A stretch of 64,000 nucleotides of DNA from Candidatus Desulfosporosinus nitrosoreducens. Its GTDB lineage: Bacteria > Bacillota > Desulfitobacteriia > Desulfitobacteriales > Desulfitobacteriaceae. Below the pieces are notes generated by a model. It was not told the DNA's origin. It saw nothing but the letters and a program-made list of their open reading frames with translations, and did no database searches. A program made the position numbers and the translations under genes. The stretch covers positions 1 through 64,000 of the forward strand of contig NZ_JAVHUW010000041.1 in assembly GCF_030954495.1 (NCBI RefSeq). Reading direction: 5' to 3'. The first letter of the stretch is position 1, and the number at the start of each line of letters is the position of its first letter. Of the stretch, positions 8,307 to 15,320 are shown piece after piece.

Positions 8307-8984
8307 ATGACAAAGCGACTGGTTATCCTATTTATTCTTGCGAACTTTTTCATTTTAGGATTAGTTCAGACAGCTCAAGCATCTCAAGGATATACCCTAT
8401 TGAAAATGGGTTCAACCGGTTCCAGTGTCGTACAATTGCAAACCGAGCTGAATTATCTAGGGTATAATGTCGGAGCGGCTGATGGCATCTTCGGAGTAAA
8501 AACCGAAGCAGGAGTTGTTGCTTTTCAAAAAGCAAACTCTTTAAGCGCGGACGGTATCGTTGGCACAAACACAAGCAACGCTTTAAACAGCACTTATACG
8601 GAGAAACAGTATACTGCTAAAGCGAGCGCCATCATTGCTACTGCCGAAAAATACATTGGAGCTCCTTATCAATGGGGTGGTGAATCTCCCACCACCGGTT
8701 TTGACTGTTCCGGCTTTGTTCAATATGTTTTTGCTCAAAATGGGATTACTTTACCCAGGGTTTCCAGTGAGCAGTATACTACCGGAACATCTGTGAATTT
8801 CAATAATTTGCAGCCCGGCGACTTGATCTTCTTCTCCACAGACCAGAGTGGAACAGTAGATCATGTTGGTATTTACATTGGAAACAACCAGTTCATCAAT
8901 GCCTCCAGTTCCAAGGGAGTGACAATCTACCCCATCGGCCCTTACTGGCAATCGCTATATTTAGGAGCTAAAAGCGTATTTTAG
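8307..8984 (+). CDS. Peptidoglycan-binding NlpC/P60 endopeptidase
   Basis: The 225-residue secreted hydrolase has a signal peptide (about 1-26, cleaved after AQA), one PG_binding_1 domain (about 28-92; LKMGSTGSSVVQLQTELN, GIFGVKTEAGVVAFQ) and an NlpC/P60 domain (about 105-225). Catalytic Cys134 is in FDCSGF and His186 in DHVGIYIG. The third position is Asn198 (FINAS), where the family has His, Asn or Gln. It cleaves stem peptides in peptidoglycan. It has AAGGAGTTGTTCT before the ATG and a strong terminator after it, so it is monocistronic. Unlike the 3429-4151 protein it carries a wall-binding module and no riboswitch. Confidence 0.93.
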   Translation: MTKRLVILFILANFFILGLVQTAQASQGYTLLKMGSTGSSVVQLQTELNYLGYNVGAADGIFGVKTEAGVVAFQKANSLSADGIVGTNTSNALNSTYTEKQYTAKASAIIATAEKYIGAPYQWGGESPTTGFDCSGFVQYVFAQNGITLPRVSSEQYTTGTSVNFNNLQPGDLIFFSTDQSGTVDHVGIYIGNNQFINASSSKGVTIYPIGPYWQSLYLGAKSVF

Positions 8985-9035
8985 CACTTTGAGACCCTCT
9001 GGTGGCCCTTTTAATGGCAATGTTATAAGTAAAAC

Positions 9036-9070
9036 AAGAGCAACAGCTTTCTTCTCAGCTGTTGCTCTTT
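9036..9070 (+). terminator. Rho-independent terminator after the NlpC/P60 gene
   Basis: AAGAGCAACAGCT pairs with AGCTGTTGCTCTT around an eight-base loop, followed by T residues, 52 bases after the plus-strand stop codon. Confidence 0.85.
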
Positions 9071-9117
9071 AACTTCTGTTGCTTCATTTTAGGGTCTTAT
9101 TGGCAAGAAGGCAACCT

Positions 9118-9297
9118 TTAATTCGTAGTATGTATCTCGTCAATAAGTTCTTTTAGGGATTTGTCAAAACTCTCTATTTCCTCTCTCAATTCGTCTAAAC
9201 CTTTACCTGTTCTTATTTTACCTAAATCCAAGTACCCTTTAATTACTGTTAAATTATCAATTAAATCCCCACATAATTTTTCTATCTTTTCGTTCAT
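9118..9297 (-). CDS. Small HisKA-like helical protein without phospho-acceptor His
   Basis: This is a 59-residue protein with AGGAAG five bases before its ATG (9297). Its sequence LIDNLTVIKGYLDL lines up with the histidine kinase H-box helix (typical form SHELRTPLTVIKGYLEL), but the His position is Gly and no ATPase domain follows. The remainder (LDELREEIESFDKSLKELIDEI) is strongly helical and could form the second helix of a dimerisation hairpin. It may act like a decoy or antikinase toward a sporulation kinase. That is inference only; no known family is claimed. It is divergent from the XRE regulator at 9545. Confidence 0.6.
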   Translation of the reverse strand: MNEKIEKLCGDLIDNLTVIKGYLDLGKIRTGKGLDELREEIESFDKSLKELIDEIHTTN

Positions 9298-9469
9298 TTT
9301 TTCTTCCTTTCCCTTAAAATAGAATAGTATCGAAAAGTAATAAATTACATGAATGTATTCCCTAATTTCTTCCTTTTCCCTAAATATTTGGGGCATTATT
9401 ACTTTTTATTCTAAAATTCCGGTTCTCTAACCATAGTCTGCGAAATATAAAAAACCCTATGTCACTTAT

Positions 9470-9481
9470 CGTCTGTAGACG
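9470..9481. promoter_or_regulatory. Candidate operator of the XRE regulator
   Basis: The perfect palindrome CGTCTGTAGACG lies in the divergent region between the HisKA-like gene and the XRE regulator gene. It is flanked by CACTTAT (9463-9469) and ATAAGTG (9510-9516). XRE repressors commonly bind such dyads in their own promoter. This is a guess from position and symmetry. Confidence 0.35.
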
Positions 9482-9544
9482 CAATAACTACAAAGATTCT
9501 ATCATTCGAATAAGTGCGATGTCAATGAGGTGGCAGTAAATTAA

Positions 9545-9757
9545 GTGACAGATAATATTCGAATTCTTTTCGGAAGGCATGTTCGAAAGTTGAGACAAGA
9601 AAACGGTATCTCCCAGGAAGAGCTTGCATTCAGCAGTAACTTACACAGAACATATATTTCAGATATTGAGCGGGGAGTAAGAAACGTTTCTCTAGACAAT
9701 ATTTATAAGATCGCACTAGCTTTAGATGTTTCTCCAAAGGATCTTTTTGATTTCTAA
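9545..9757 (+). CDS. XRE family (HTH_3) small transcriptional regulator
   Basis: The 70-residue protein is almost entirely one Cro/C1-type helix-turn-helix domain: RKLRQENGISQEELAFSS as helices 1-2 and HRTYISDIERGVRNVSL as the recognition region. The HRTYIS-IERG-RN pattern is typical of single-domain regulators including restriction-modification controller proteins, but no restriction or methylase gene lies nearby. It starts at GTG with GAGGTGG about 10 bases upstream. It probably controls itself and the divergent HisKA-like gene through dyads in the 9298-9544 gap. Confidence 0.88.
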   Translation: MTDNIRILFGRHVRKLRQENGISQEELAFSSNLHRTYISDIERGVRNVSLDNIYKIALALDVSPKDLFDF

Positions 9758-10171
9758 TCTATCGAGTCAGCTCATGTTTTGTTAGTTTCATCGCGATGGC
9801 ATCAACCAGATAGAATCAAGTACCCTTTTTACAATCCCTGTTCCAAAAAGAAGCGGGCCATTTCATAGACCGGCTTCCTTTTGGAAAATTTTCTCTTAAT
9901 CCATAAGTTTGTCAGGAAAAATAGCTTTCCTTTTCTTTCTCGGCCGAGTCGGTATCTTATATTGATGTATTGTGTTGGATGATTCCACTGATGGTCAGAC
10001 TTTAAGTTCAGAATAAAAAGCATATGGATTAGAAACACTTAATCATAAAACAGATATCGAGACAAAACAATGTCGTACATTAGCCTTTTGCTACGCTTAT
10101 GCCTGCTGTTAGAGTTTGCAGATAATATGGTTATTGGATATGATCTATGAAGGTATGAAGGAGTGAACTAT
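9758..10171. other. Intergenic stretch with terminator-like hairpin
   Basis: It holds the terminator hairpin at 9841-9886. The remaining 280 bases show no open frame with a ribosome site apart from the short gene that starts at 10172. Confidence 0.5.
9841..9886 (+). terminator. Terminator hairpin after the XRE regulator
   Basis: TTCCAAAAAGAAGC pairs with GCTTCCTTTTGGAA (one mismatch pair each side) around a GC-rich upper stem (GGGCC/GACCGG). A/T runs on both sides would let it act in either direction. Confidence 0.6.
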
Positions 10172-10330
10172 ATGAATTACGAAAAAATGTGGAATGAATT
10201 ATTAAAAAAGGTAAAGTTCGAGTGTGAAAAGGTCAATGGAATCAATGGATCAACAAAAGAGGACCACATCAAATTTAATGCTTTATATTCAATTCTTAAA
10301 ATGATGGAAGATTTAGAAGGCAAAATTTAA
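10172..10330 (+). CDS. Small hypothetical protein, 52 residues
   Basis: This short frame has an AAGGAG site nine bases before its ATG. It encodes a charged, mostly helical peptide starting MNYEKMWNELLKKVKFECEK and ending MMEDLEGKI, with no membrane segment. The ribosome site and the regular amphipathic pattern support it as a real gene. No family is recognised. It converges with the 88-residue gene at 10355-10621, with only 24 bases between. Confidence 0.6.
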   Translation: MNYEKMWNELLKKVKFECEKVNGINGSTKEDHIKFNALYSILKMMEDLEGKI

Positions 10331-10354
10331 ACTGACATGGTTAACGCTAGTTGA

Positions 10355-10621
10355 TTAATTCGGCTGGCTTGGCAAGAGTCGAAGTTTATAGATACTGCTT
10401 TGCGTATAAATCTCCAAATGATCCAGGTTTTTTATGATATTTGTAATTTTGCTCAGGCTGGTAACATTGCATATTCCATCTTCATAAAATAAAAGTTTTC
10501 CTTTGGCCCCGATTTCAATGTCGCGAAGCCACACTTTTCTGCCCCATCTGTGCAGGGATGCAGGCACTTCAGGTAAAATGACATCGTATACTCCTTCAAT
10601 AATCGCCATATCTTCGTTCAT
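10355..10621 (-). CDS. Hypothetical protein, 88 residues
   Basis: The ATG is preceded by GGAGGAAGGG at good spacing. The protein has an acidic start (MNEDMAIIEG), a central motif VWLRDIEIGAKGKLLFYEDG and a helical end with ITNIIKNLDHLEIYTQSSIYKLRL. No signal peptide, transmembrane helix or metal-binding motif is visible. It is not recognised. It is flanked by other small genes in a stretch that looks accessory. Confidence 0.6.
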   Translation of the reverse strand: MNEDMAIIEGVYDVILPEVPASLHRWGRKVWLRDIEIGAKGKLLFYEDGICNVTSLSKITNIIKNLDHLEIYTQSSIYKLRLLPSQPN

Positions 10622-10953
10622 TTTACCCTTCCTCCCGTTAGGTTGTTATAGCCTGGCAGAGCTTCACACCATCAAATTTGTATCATTTCAATTCTATTCT
10701 ACAATTCCTGCCAATTGACCTTCTTTTTTCTGTTAACATCCATTTATTTCTTTGTCCATATTAGGTTTTTTATAATGTGGTCACCAAAAACTTCAGCGAA
10801 TTTTATTTGCCAGGTCTTAAATCAAAGGTACCCTGGCAAATTTTCTGTGCCTGAGAAATTTTGCCTTGATAAACATTACCAGGAGTTAAGAATAAGTATC
10901 TGGATAAAATAATTTCAGAATCCATTACTTACTTAAAAGGAGGCACATAATTT
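10622..10953. other. Promoter region of the SASP gene, with inverted repeat
   Basis: The stretch contains an inverted repeat at 10805-10841 and no supported gene. An open frame at 10715-10912 has no ribosome site and is interrupted by the hairpin. A forespore (sigma G type) promoter is expected upstream of the SASP gene, but I could not define one. Confidence 0.4.
10805..10841 (+). repeat. Inverted repeat, terminator-like
   Basis: ATTTGCCAGG is mirrored exactly by CCTGGCAAAT with 17 bases between, and TTTT follows on the plus strand. There is no plus-strand gene just upstream, so what it would terminate is unclear. It lies about 110 bases upstream of the SASP gene. Confidence 0.5.
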
Positions 10954-11160
10954 ATGGCAGGAGAACGAAGTACGAATACACCGGCAGCTCAAGGGGCTTG
11001 GCAACAATTGGATCAATTCAAATATGAGGTCGCCAATGAAATGGGAGTTCAACTTGGCGGTGACCGCACGAGTCGCGAAAATGGCTCAGTAGGCGGACAA
11101 ATGACCAAACGGATGATTCAATTTGCGGAAGAACATCTTAAAAGCGGCAGCAAAATCTAA
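10954..11160 (+). CDS. Alpha/beta-type small acid-soluble spore protein (SASP)
   Basis: This DNA-binding protein coats spore DNA in the forespore and protects it from UV and heat; it is degraded by the GPR protease at germination. The 68-residue protein has both family signatures: KYEVANEMGVQLGGD, containing the GPR cleavage region, and TSRENGSVGGQMTKRMI near the C-terminus. The ATG is preceded by AAGGAGG with ten bases spacing. It is followed by two hairpins, the second a likely terminator. It is direct evidence that the organism forms endospores. Confidence 0.95.
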   Translation: MAGERSTNTPAAQGAWQQLDQFKYEVANEMGVQLGGDRTSRENGSVGGQMTKRMIQFAEEHLKSGSKI

Positions 11161-11179
11161 TTATTTCAACTAAGACTTA

Positions 11180-11218
11180 CCGGATCGCATTGAGATATTC
11201 CAATACAATGCGGTCTGG
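11180..11218. repeat. Inverted repeat downstream of the SASP gene
   Basis: CCGGATCGCATTG pairs with CAATGCGGTCTGG (G-U pairs allowed) over a 13-base loop, 20 bases after the SASP stop. It lacks a T-run. It may stabilise the message or act with the next hairpin. Confidence 0.5.
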
Positions 11219-11252
11219 CAACATTGATTTAAATTAGTATATTTTCTTGTAG

Positions 11253-11290
11253 AAAAGGCTTCTTTGTCAGTACGACTTAGGAAGCCTTTT
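11253..11290 (+). terminator. Terminator downstream of the SASP gene
   Basis: AAAAGGCTTC is mirrored perfectly by GAAGCCTTTT, loop 18 bases, ending in a T-run on the plus strand. Confidence 0.65.
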
Positions 11291-11400
11291 CACTTATCGG
11301 AAAGTAAACAATACGCCTTCCTTTTACTCCCCTTTCCTTTGTATCAGACGAAATGACCAGGAATATTATGTAATATATTGGAAGGGAAGGATGTTGGAAG

Positions 11401-11478
11401 ATGTTAATATTCGGCTGCGGTGTTGCAATTGTAGTTGTTGCTATTCTTATGCTTATTGCTATGGGCATCGTTTTCTAA
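11401..11478 (+). CDS. Putative 25-residue single-span membrane peptide
   Basis: An ATG preceded by purine-rich GGAAGGGAAGGATGTTGGAAG opens a 25-codon frame. Nearly every residue is hydrophobic (MLIFGCGVAIVVVAILMLIA then MGIVF), so it would be one transmembrane helix. Such tiny membrane peptides are common in spore formers and usually unannotated. There is no homology evidence; an accidental frame is possible. Confidence 0.4.
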   Translation: MLIFGCGVAIVVVAILMLIAMGIVF

Positions 11479-11533
11479 ATCTTGAATAATAGAGCTCATA
11501 TCGTTCCATAGGACCAGGCCAAAGCGCCCGGTC

Positions 11534-12127
11534 CTATTTAATGTAATTTTCCAGCTTGGACTCAAGGGACTCAAGAAGGAGCCTGATCTGTAAAAATTCG
11601 AATTTAACCTGCTGCAAGTTTTTCTTTTCTTCAGCTTCAATTCGGTGCAGGTGACTTTGAATATCGTCAATTTCCAATTCTGCTTTATAATTGATAGCAA
11701 AATCGATAACCGACTCATGTTTATCACGGGCGGTTTGGCGGTTTTGACTCATCATAATCACAGGGGCTTGAAATGCGGCGATAAAGGACAAACATAAGTT
11801 CAAAAGAATAAATGGCGGTTCGTCAAAATGAAAAGCTTTAGTTAACACGAGAGCATTCCAAATTGTCCAGACAATTAAAAATGCGCCGAAACAAAAAATA
11901 AACTTCCAGCTCCCTCCGAACTGGGCGATACGATCGGCAAGGCGGTCGGGATAGGTTGTCTTGCTGGAATATTCCTCCTCAAGGCGACTTAAAATAATCT
12001 TTTCGTAATCATCAACTAAACGGTCAATTCGCTGGACGTCTTTTTTATGAAGTTCAATATCAAAACCTTCGAAGATAGATGCATCCTCAAAGTCATTTGA
12101 AGGGATTTCCCTACTAGTTTCTCTCAT
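11534..12127 (-). CDS. DUF1003 domain membrane protein
   Basis: The 197-residue protein begins with a charged cytoplasmic segment (about 1-65). It then shows the DUF1003 core: YPDRLADRIAQFGGSWKFI, a first membrane helix (about 72-92), a short turn with FDEPPFILLNL, a second helix, then APVIMMSQNRQTARDKHES, the family hallmark. The C-terminal 50 residues are helical and charged (a likely coiled coil). The function of DUF1003 is unknown. The start ATG has AAGGAG seven bases upstream. The N-terminal extension is longer than in minimal family members. Confidence 0.88.
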   Translation of the reverse strand: MRETSREIPSNDFEDASIFEGFDIELHKKDVQRIDRLVDDYEKIILSRLEEEYSSKTTYPDRLADRIAQFGGSWKFIFCFGAFLIVWTIWNALVLTKAFHFDEPPFILLNLCLSFIAAFQAPVIMMSQNRQTARDKHESVIDFAINYKAELEIDDIQSHLHRIEAEEKKNLQQVKFEFLQIRLLLESLESKLENYIK

Positions 12128-12274
12128 CTTTGAACTCCTTGAAACTTTTATTAGGTATAATTATGCCCCCTGGATTTTCAATGAATTCCTGAACGAACCT
12201 GCGCTTTGAAAATTCTTAGCCTTAGTTGCCTTTTGGGGCCTTAATTTAACTAGAGTTAGGGAAAAAATGCTCAT

Positions 12275-12305
12275 AAAAAAAACCAGAACATCAAAATGTC
12301 CTGGT
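12275..12305 (-). terminator. Terminator of the CWB2 surface protein gene
   Basis: On the minus strand ACCAGGACAT/ATGTTCTGGT forms a stem with a four-base loop followed by eight T residues, 29 bases after the stop codon. Confidence 0.9.
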
Positions 12306-12333
12306 CAGTGTCTTGGTCAAAATCAAGTTAAAG

Positions 12334-13956
12334 CTAATCAACTTTTAGGAACACATAGTTAAATGAATCGGAGGAGGAATTGCCCAAACTAACAGGATAG
12401 CTGTAGTCATTGGGATTGATAGTATTACTTGAATTTCCGGCTATACGGGTAATACCCAAATTGAAAATTTCCAAGCGTCTTCCGCTTAAAGCGAAATTAT
12501 CTTCTTCAGCCCAATTGGAATTTTCGAGTTTAATCAGCGTAGGATTCGGGAAAGAATATTTATCGTTATAGACTGTAGTATAGCCGGTAAGTATTTGGGT
12601 TTCTACTAGAGTACCGTCATCTTTAAATTCCAAGGTGTACTTGCCATCTGAAGTTTTCCATGTGCCTAAGATATCTTGCTGTACTTGATCAACAGTTGCG
12701 GGCAGAATGGTATTTGCATCCACAACCGTAACCGTGGCGGTTGCTTTGACGGTCGTTGATTCGAGGATGGTGCCAAGGACAAGAAAGGCGCCCTTTACGT
12801 TATACTGATTTGAGGTAACGGTTGCCCAAGTGACATTAACCGTCTGGGTCGTGCCGTCACTCATCGTGGCAGTTAAGGTAGAAGGCAGCACTGGAGCGTT
12901 CCCTGCCGTTGTTGTCACATTGACGGAGCTTAAGTGGCTTACGGTAATCGGCTGACTCAAGTTTTGTAACAGATCGTCAGAAACAACAGCGGGTCCTCCA
13001 AAAACGTAAACATTAGGAGCCGAGTTGTTCATTGGGATGGCATTTGCTATTCGTTGCTGATAGTAAATTTTTGTATCACTGGGTGAATCGTTATTTACCA
13101 AAACGATAGGAGCGGATAGTTTCGTAGCCAGGGTACTGCCGCTTAAAGCATCGGGAAATTGCTCTCCCGAAGCTAAGGTTGTAGTGTTGGGATTAAAAAC
13201 AGTGGCAAATTCCTTGTTGACCGCAATATTGGTGCCGTAGCTGTCGGCTCCTGAAATTCTTTCCACATTGGGAAATTGACCGGCAACCGTATCGTCTATT
13301 TCCTCCGTTGAACCAATGACATAGGACGTGACGATATTTTTGCAGTCAGACAGATAATCCTTAACTGATTCGGGCATATCACTCTTAGACACTAAAATTA
13401 TCGGATCTTTTTTTATTGAGGCAATCGGCGAGATGGAAAGGGCATCTGAAAAATCATCCGCAGTGCAAACAAAGATTACCAAGGGAGTCGAAGTGACTTG
13501 TTTAGCGACGGCAATTGAAGTTTCGTATTTATCGTTTCCGAATACTCTGGTTGTGGTGATCCCCATGGCTTGTAATTCCGCATCGACTGACGCTGAAATA
13601 ACTCCCGTGCCGCCCACAATTGTGACATTTTTAGTCTTCAAATCAATCAAGGTTTGTTTAGTAACCGGCGTAAGCGACGCACTCTCAGTCAGTAATATGG
13701 GCGCATCATATTTTTTGGCTAAAGGTGCCGCAGCCAGGCTGTCGGTATAACCACCCCCAAAGGCTAAAATACAGTTTGCGGAGCCATTCGGCCAACCTCG
13801 TTCGGCAATCGCCGCTGATGTTTCGTAGCGATCTTGACCTGAAATTCTGTTAATTGTAGGAGAAATGGTCGTCGTACTAGTTGCGGCTAGCGCTGGCAGC
13901 GCCGAAGAGGCTGTGAATATTAGGGCGAGAAACATAGACGCTAATTTTTTCTTCAT
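12334..13956 (-). CDS. Secreted surface protein with CWB2 cell-wall-binding repeats and Ig-like domain
   Basis: The start is set at ATG 13956 (MKKKLASMF), with AGGGG ten bases upstream; an open frame continues into the upstream repeat element but has no ribosome site. The 540-residue protein has a signal peptide (about 1-24, cleaved near ALA-A). Three CWB2 (PF04122) repeats follow: RISGQDRYETSAAIA, RVFGNDKYETSIAVA and RISGADSYGTNIAVN mark their starts. Next come an Ig-like/Big_4-type segment (about 350-420, ATMSDGTTQTVNVTW) and a C-terminal beta-rich domain starting LGTWKTSDGKYTLEFKDDG, resembling small lipocalin-like lipoprotein domains. CWB2 repeats attach proteins non-covalently to wall polymers in clostridia. 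No enzymatic domain is seen. Confidence 0.9.
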   Translation of the reverse strand: MKKKLASMFLALIFTASSALPALAATSTTTISPTINRISGQDRYETSAAIAERGWPNGSANCILAFGGGYTDSLAAAPLAKKYDAPILLTESASLTPVTKQTLIDLKTKNVTIVGGTGVISASVDAELQAMGITTTRVFGNDKYETSIAVAKQVTSTPLVIFVCTADDFSDALSISPIASIKKDPIILVSKSDMPESVKDYLSDCKNIVTSYVIGSTEEIDDTVAGQFPNVERISGADSYGTNIAVNKEFATVFNPNTTTLASGEQFPDALSGSTLATKLSAPIVLVNNDSPSDTKIYYQQRIANAIPMNNSAPNVYVFGGPAVVSDDLLQNLSQPITVSHLSSVNVTTTAGNAPVLPSTLTATMSDGTTQTVNVTWATVTSNQYNVKGAFLVLGTILESTTVKATATVTVVDANTILPATVDQVQQDILGTWKTSDGKYTLEFKDDGTLVETQILTGYTTVYNDKYSFPNPTLIKLENSNWAEEDNFALSGRRLEIFNLGITRIAGNSSNTINPNDYSYPVSLGNSSSDSFNYVFLKVD

Positions 13957-14057
13957 TAGAAACATTTCCCCTCTTTCAAGTTTTCTTAGATAAACTATAC
14001 CACCACCCACCCTTGAGAACAAGAAAACAGAGGACAAAGAAATAATTGGATAAAGAA

Positions 14058-14178
14058 GACTTGATTCAGGTGGAGTTTTACTCCATCTGAATCTTAGTCG
14101 CACTTATCCAGGGACTTAGCCGCTCTTAACTCACCGCTTGCCAAAGCGGGAGTTTTAGAGCGGATTAGTCAGCGGATA
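14058..14178 (-). repeat. Two-hairpin dispersed repeat, copy 2 (inverted, full length)
   Basis: This is the reverse complement of the element at 376-500. The short hairpin is at 14063-14093 (arms GATTCAGGTGGAGTT / ACTCCATCTGAATC) and the long hairpin at 14113-14170 (GACTTAGCCGCTCTTAA ... CCGGATTAGTC-type arm). Sequence differences between copies often keep stem pairing. It lies in the gap between the BtuF-like gene and the CWB2 gene, both on the minus strand. Confidence 0.85.
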
Positions 14179-14192
14179 ATTTCCTCTGAACA

Positions 14193-15032
14193 CTATGAAT
14201 TGATAGTTTGCAACAGCCTGTGCAGCTTCTCTATTCCGTCAATTAGTCTTGGACCGGGTCTGCATATGGTGGCACAGGAAATAGGGTAAAGGTTGTTCTT
14301 GCGCACCGCTGTAATTCCTCTCCATTCTTCAGTTACGATATCATCCACAGTTCTTTGGCAAACGGGGTTCTTAGCGCTGCAGCCTTTACATCTTAAGGGT
14401 TTGGGCTGCTCTTTTTCTACGCCGCAAAACAGAATCACCTCCGGGTCAAATTCTTTGATTTGATCCCACGTGACCTTAACATAAGGAGCATCGGACTGAA
14501 AATCCATTAAGTGAGCTCCGGCAATCTTTAAAGCATCGTATTGAAAGGACTTTGGGCCCGGAGTAAAAAAGGGATCGGTATTCATTAAGCGAAAGACCCT
14601 TGGCCGGCGAAGAGCGGATTTTGATCTGAGTTTGGCCACTCTCTCTTTCAATTGACCTACGATTGGTTGTACGGTAATTTCCCTTTGCGTAATTTCTCCT
14701 AAGTTATTCATCAAAGCAAAAACATCTTCGATATTGACAGGGGTGGCAGCAAGAATGGAAATTTTATTATTTTGCAGCTCCTCTATAAGCCTGTTGTGCA
14801 GAGCCGGATCCGCCAGAACAATATCTGGCTGAAGAGCAAGAATTTTCGATAGCTGAGGATGAGCAAATGTACCGACTTTGTCTTTAAAGCTGGCTTTCTC
14901 CGGATAATTGCAATGTTCCGTTACCCCGCTCACAAGTTCTTCCAGGCCTAAAAAATATAAAATCTCGGTTGCTGAAGGAACTAAAGAAATAATTCTGGAA
15001 ACCGCTTTTGGACGAACATCATGAATTGACAC
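14193..15032 (-). CDS. BtuF-like substrate-binding protein without signal peptide
   Basis: The start is GTG 15032, seven bases after GGGGAGGGG. The 279-residue protein matches the periplasmic cobalamin/iron-siderophore binding fold: RIISLVPSATEILYFLGL at the N-terminus, PDIVLADP, a helical linker (about 105-140), and FDPEVILFCGV in the second lobe. It lacks a signal peptide and lipobox, so it would be cytoplasmic. No BtuC/BtuD genes are adjacent. An inserted Cys cluster (CKGCSAKNPVC, about 212-222) could bind a metal or iron-sulfur cluster. Cytosolic BtuF relatives are widespread and of unclear function; corrinoid binding or metabolism is a guess helped by the cobalamin operon elsewhere in the window. 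Confidence 0.8.
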   Translation of the reverse strand: MSIHDVRPKAVSRIISLVPSATEILYFLGLEELVSGVTEHCNYPEKASFKDKVGTFAHPQLSKILALQPDIVLADPALHNRLIEELQNNKISILAATPVNIEDVFALMNNLGEITQREITVQPIVGQLKERVAKLRSKSALRRPRVFRLMNTDPFFTPGPKSFQYDALKIAGAHLMDFQSDAPYVKVTWDQIKEFDPEVILFCGVEKEQPKPLRCKGCSAKNPVCQRTVDDIVTEEWRGITAVRKNNLYPISCATICRPGPRLIDGIEKLHRLLQTINS

Positions 15033-15182
15033 TAGCCAACCCCTCCCCAAAACTAAATGTCTGTCATAGCATTGTCGTCTATAATTCCATTTAAACCTAC
15101 AAATTCCTCTATTTGAGTCCGCTCAGCTAAAAGAGAATTTAAGAGCCGCAGGGTGAATCACCGCCTGACCGTTTAACCTTCA

Positions 15183-15224
15183 AAAGAAAAACGGCCGGAT
15201 CGTCATCAACGTCCGGGCCGCTTT
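15183..15224 (-). terminator. Terminator of the acyl-CoA ligase gene
   Basis: On the minus strand AGCGGCCCGGACG pairs with GATCCGGCCGT, followed by TTTTTCTTTT, about 100 bases after the stop codon. Confidence 0.8.
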
Positions 15225-15320
15225 TGCTGCTTACTTCTACTGCTTAGTTTCCCAACTTAAACAGCAAACTTCCAGATTTCTGGATTGCCTTACAGGCCGC
15301 AAGGCTATGGCAAGAAATTA

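Noticed and set aside
9545..9757. XRE protein as a restriction-modification controller
   Set aside because: The helix-turn-helix resembles C proteins, but no methylase or restriction gene is present in the neighbourhood.
9829..10038. Minus-strand open frame of 69 codons
   Set aside because: It has no ribosome site, and its 3' end runs through the terminator hairpin at 9841-9886.
10715..10912. Plus-strand open frame of 65 codons upstream of the SASP gene
   Set aside because: There is no ribosome site, and a perfect inverted repeat (10805-10841) lies inside it; the composition is that of AT-rich noncoding DNA.
13957..14103. N-terminal extension of the CWB2 protein into the repeat element
   Set aside because: The extended frame lacks a ribosome site, and the signal peptide begins at the ATG at 13956.
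15110..15175. Possible fourth copy of the two-hairpin repeat (TCCGCTC...GAGCCG)
   Set aside because: Only short stretches match and the palindrome cannot be formed over its length; I treat it as coincidence.
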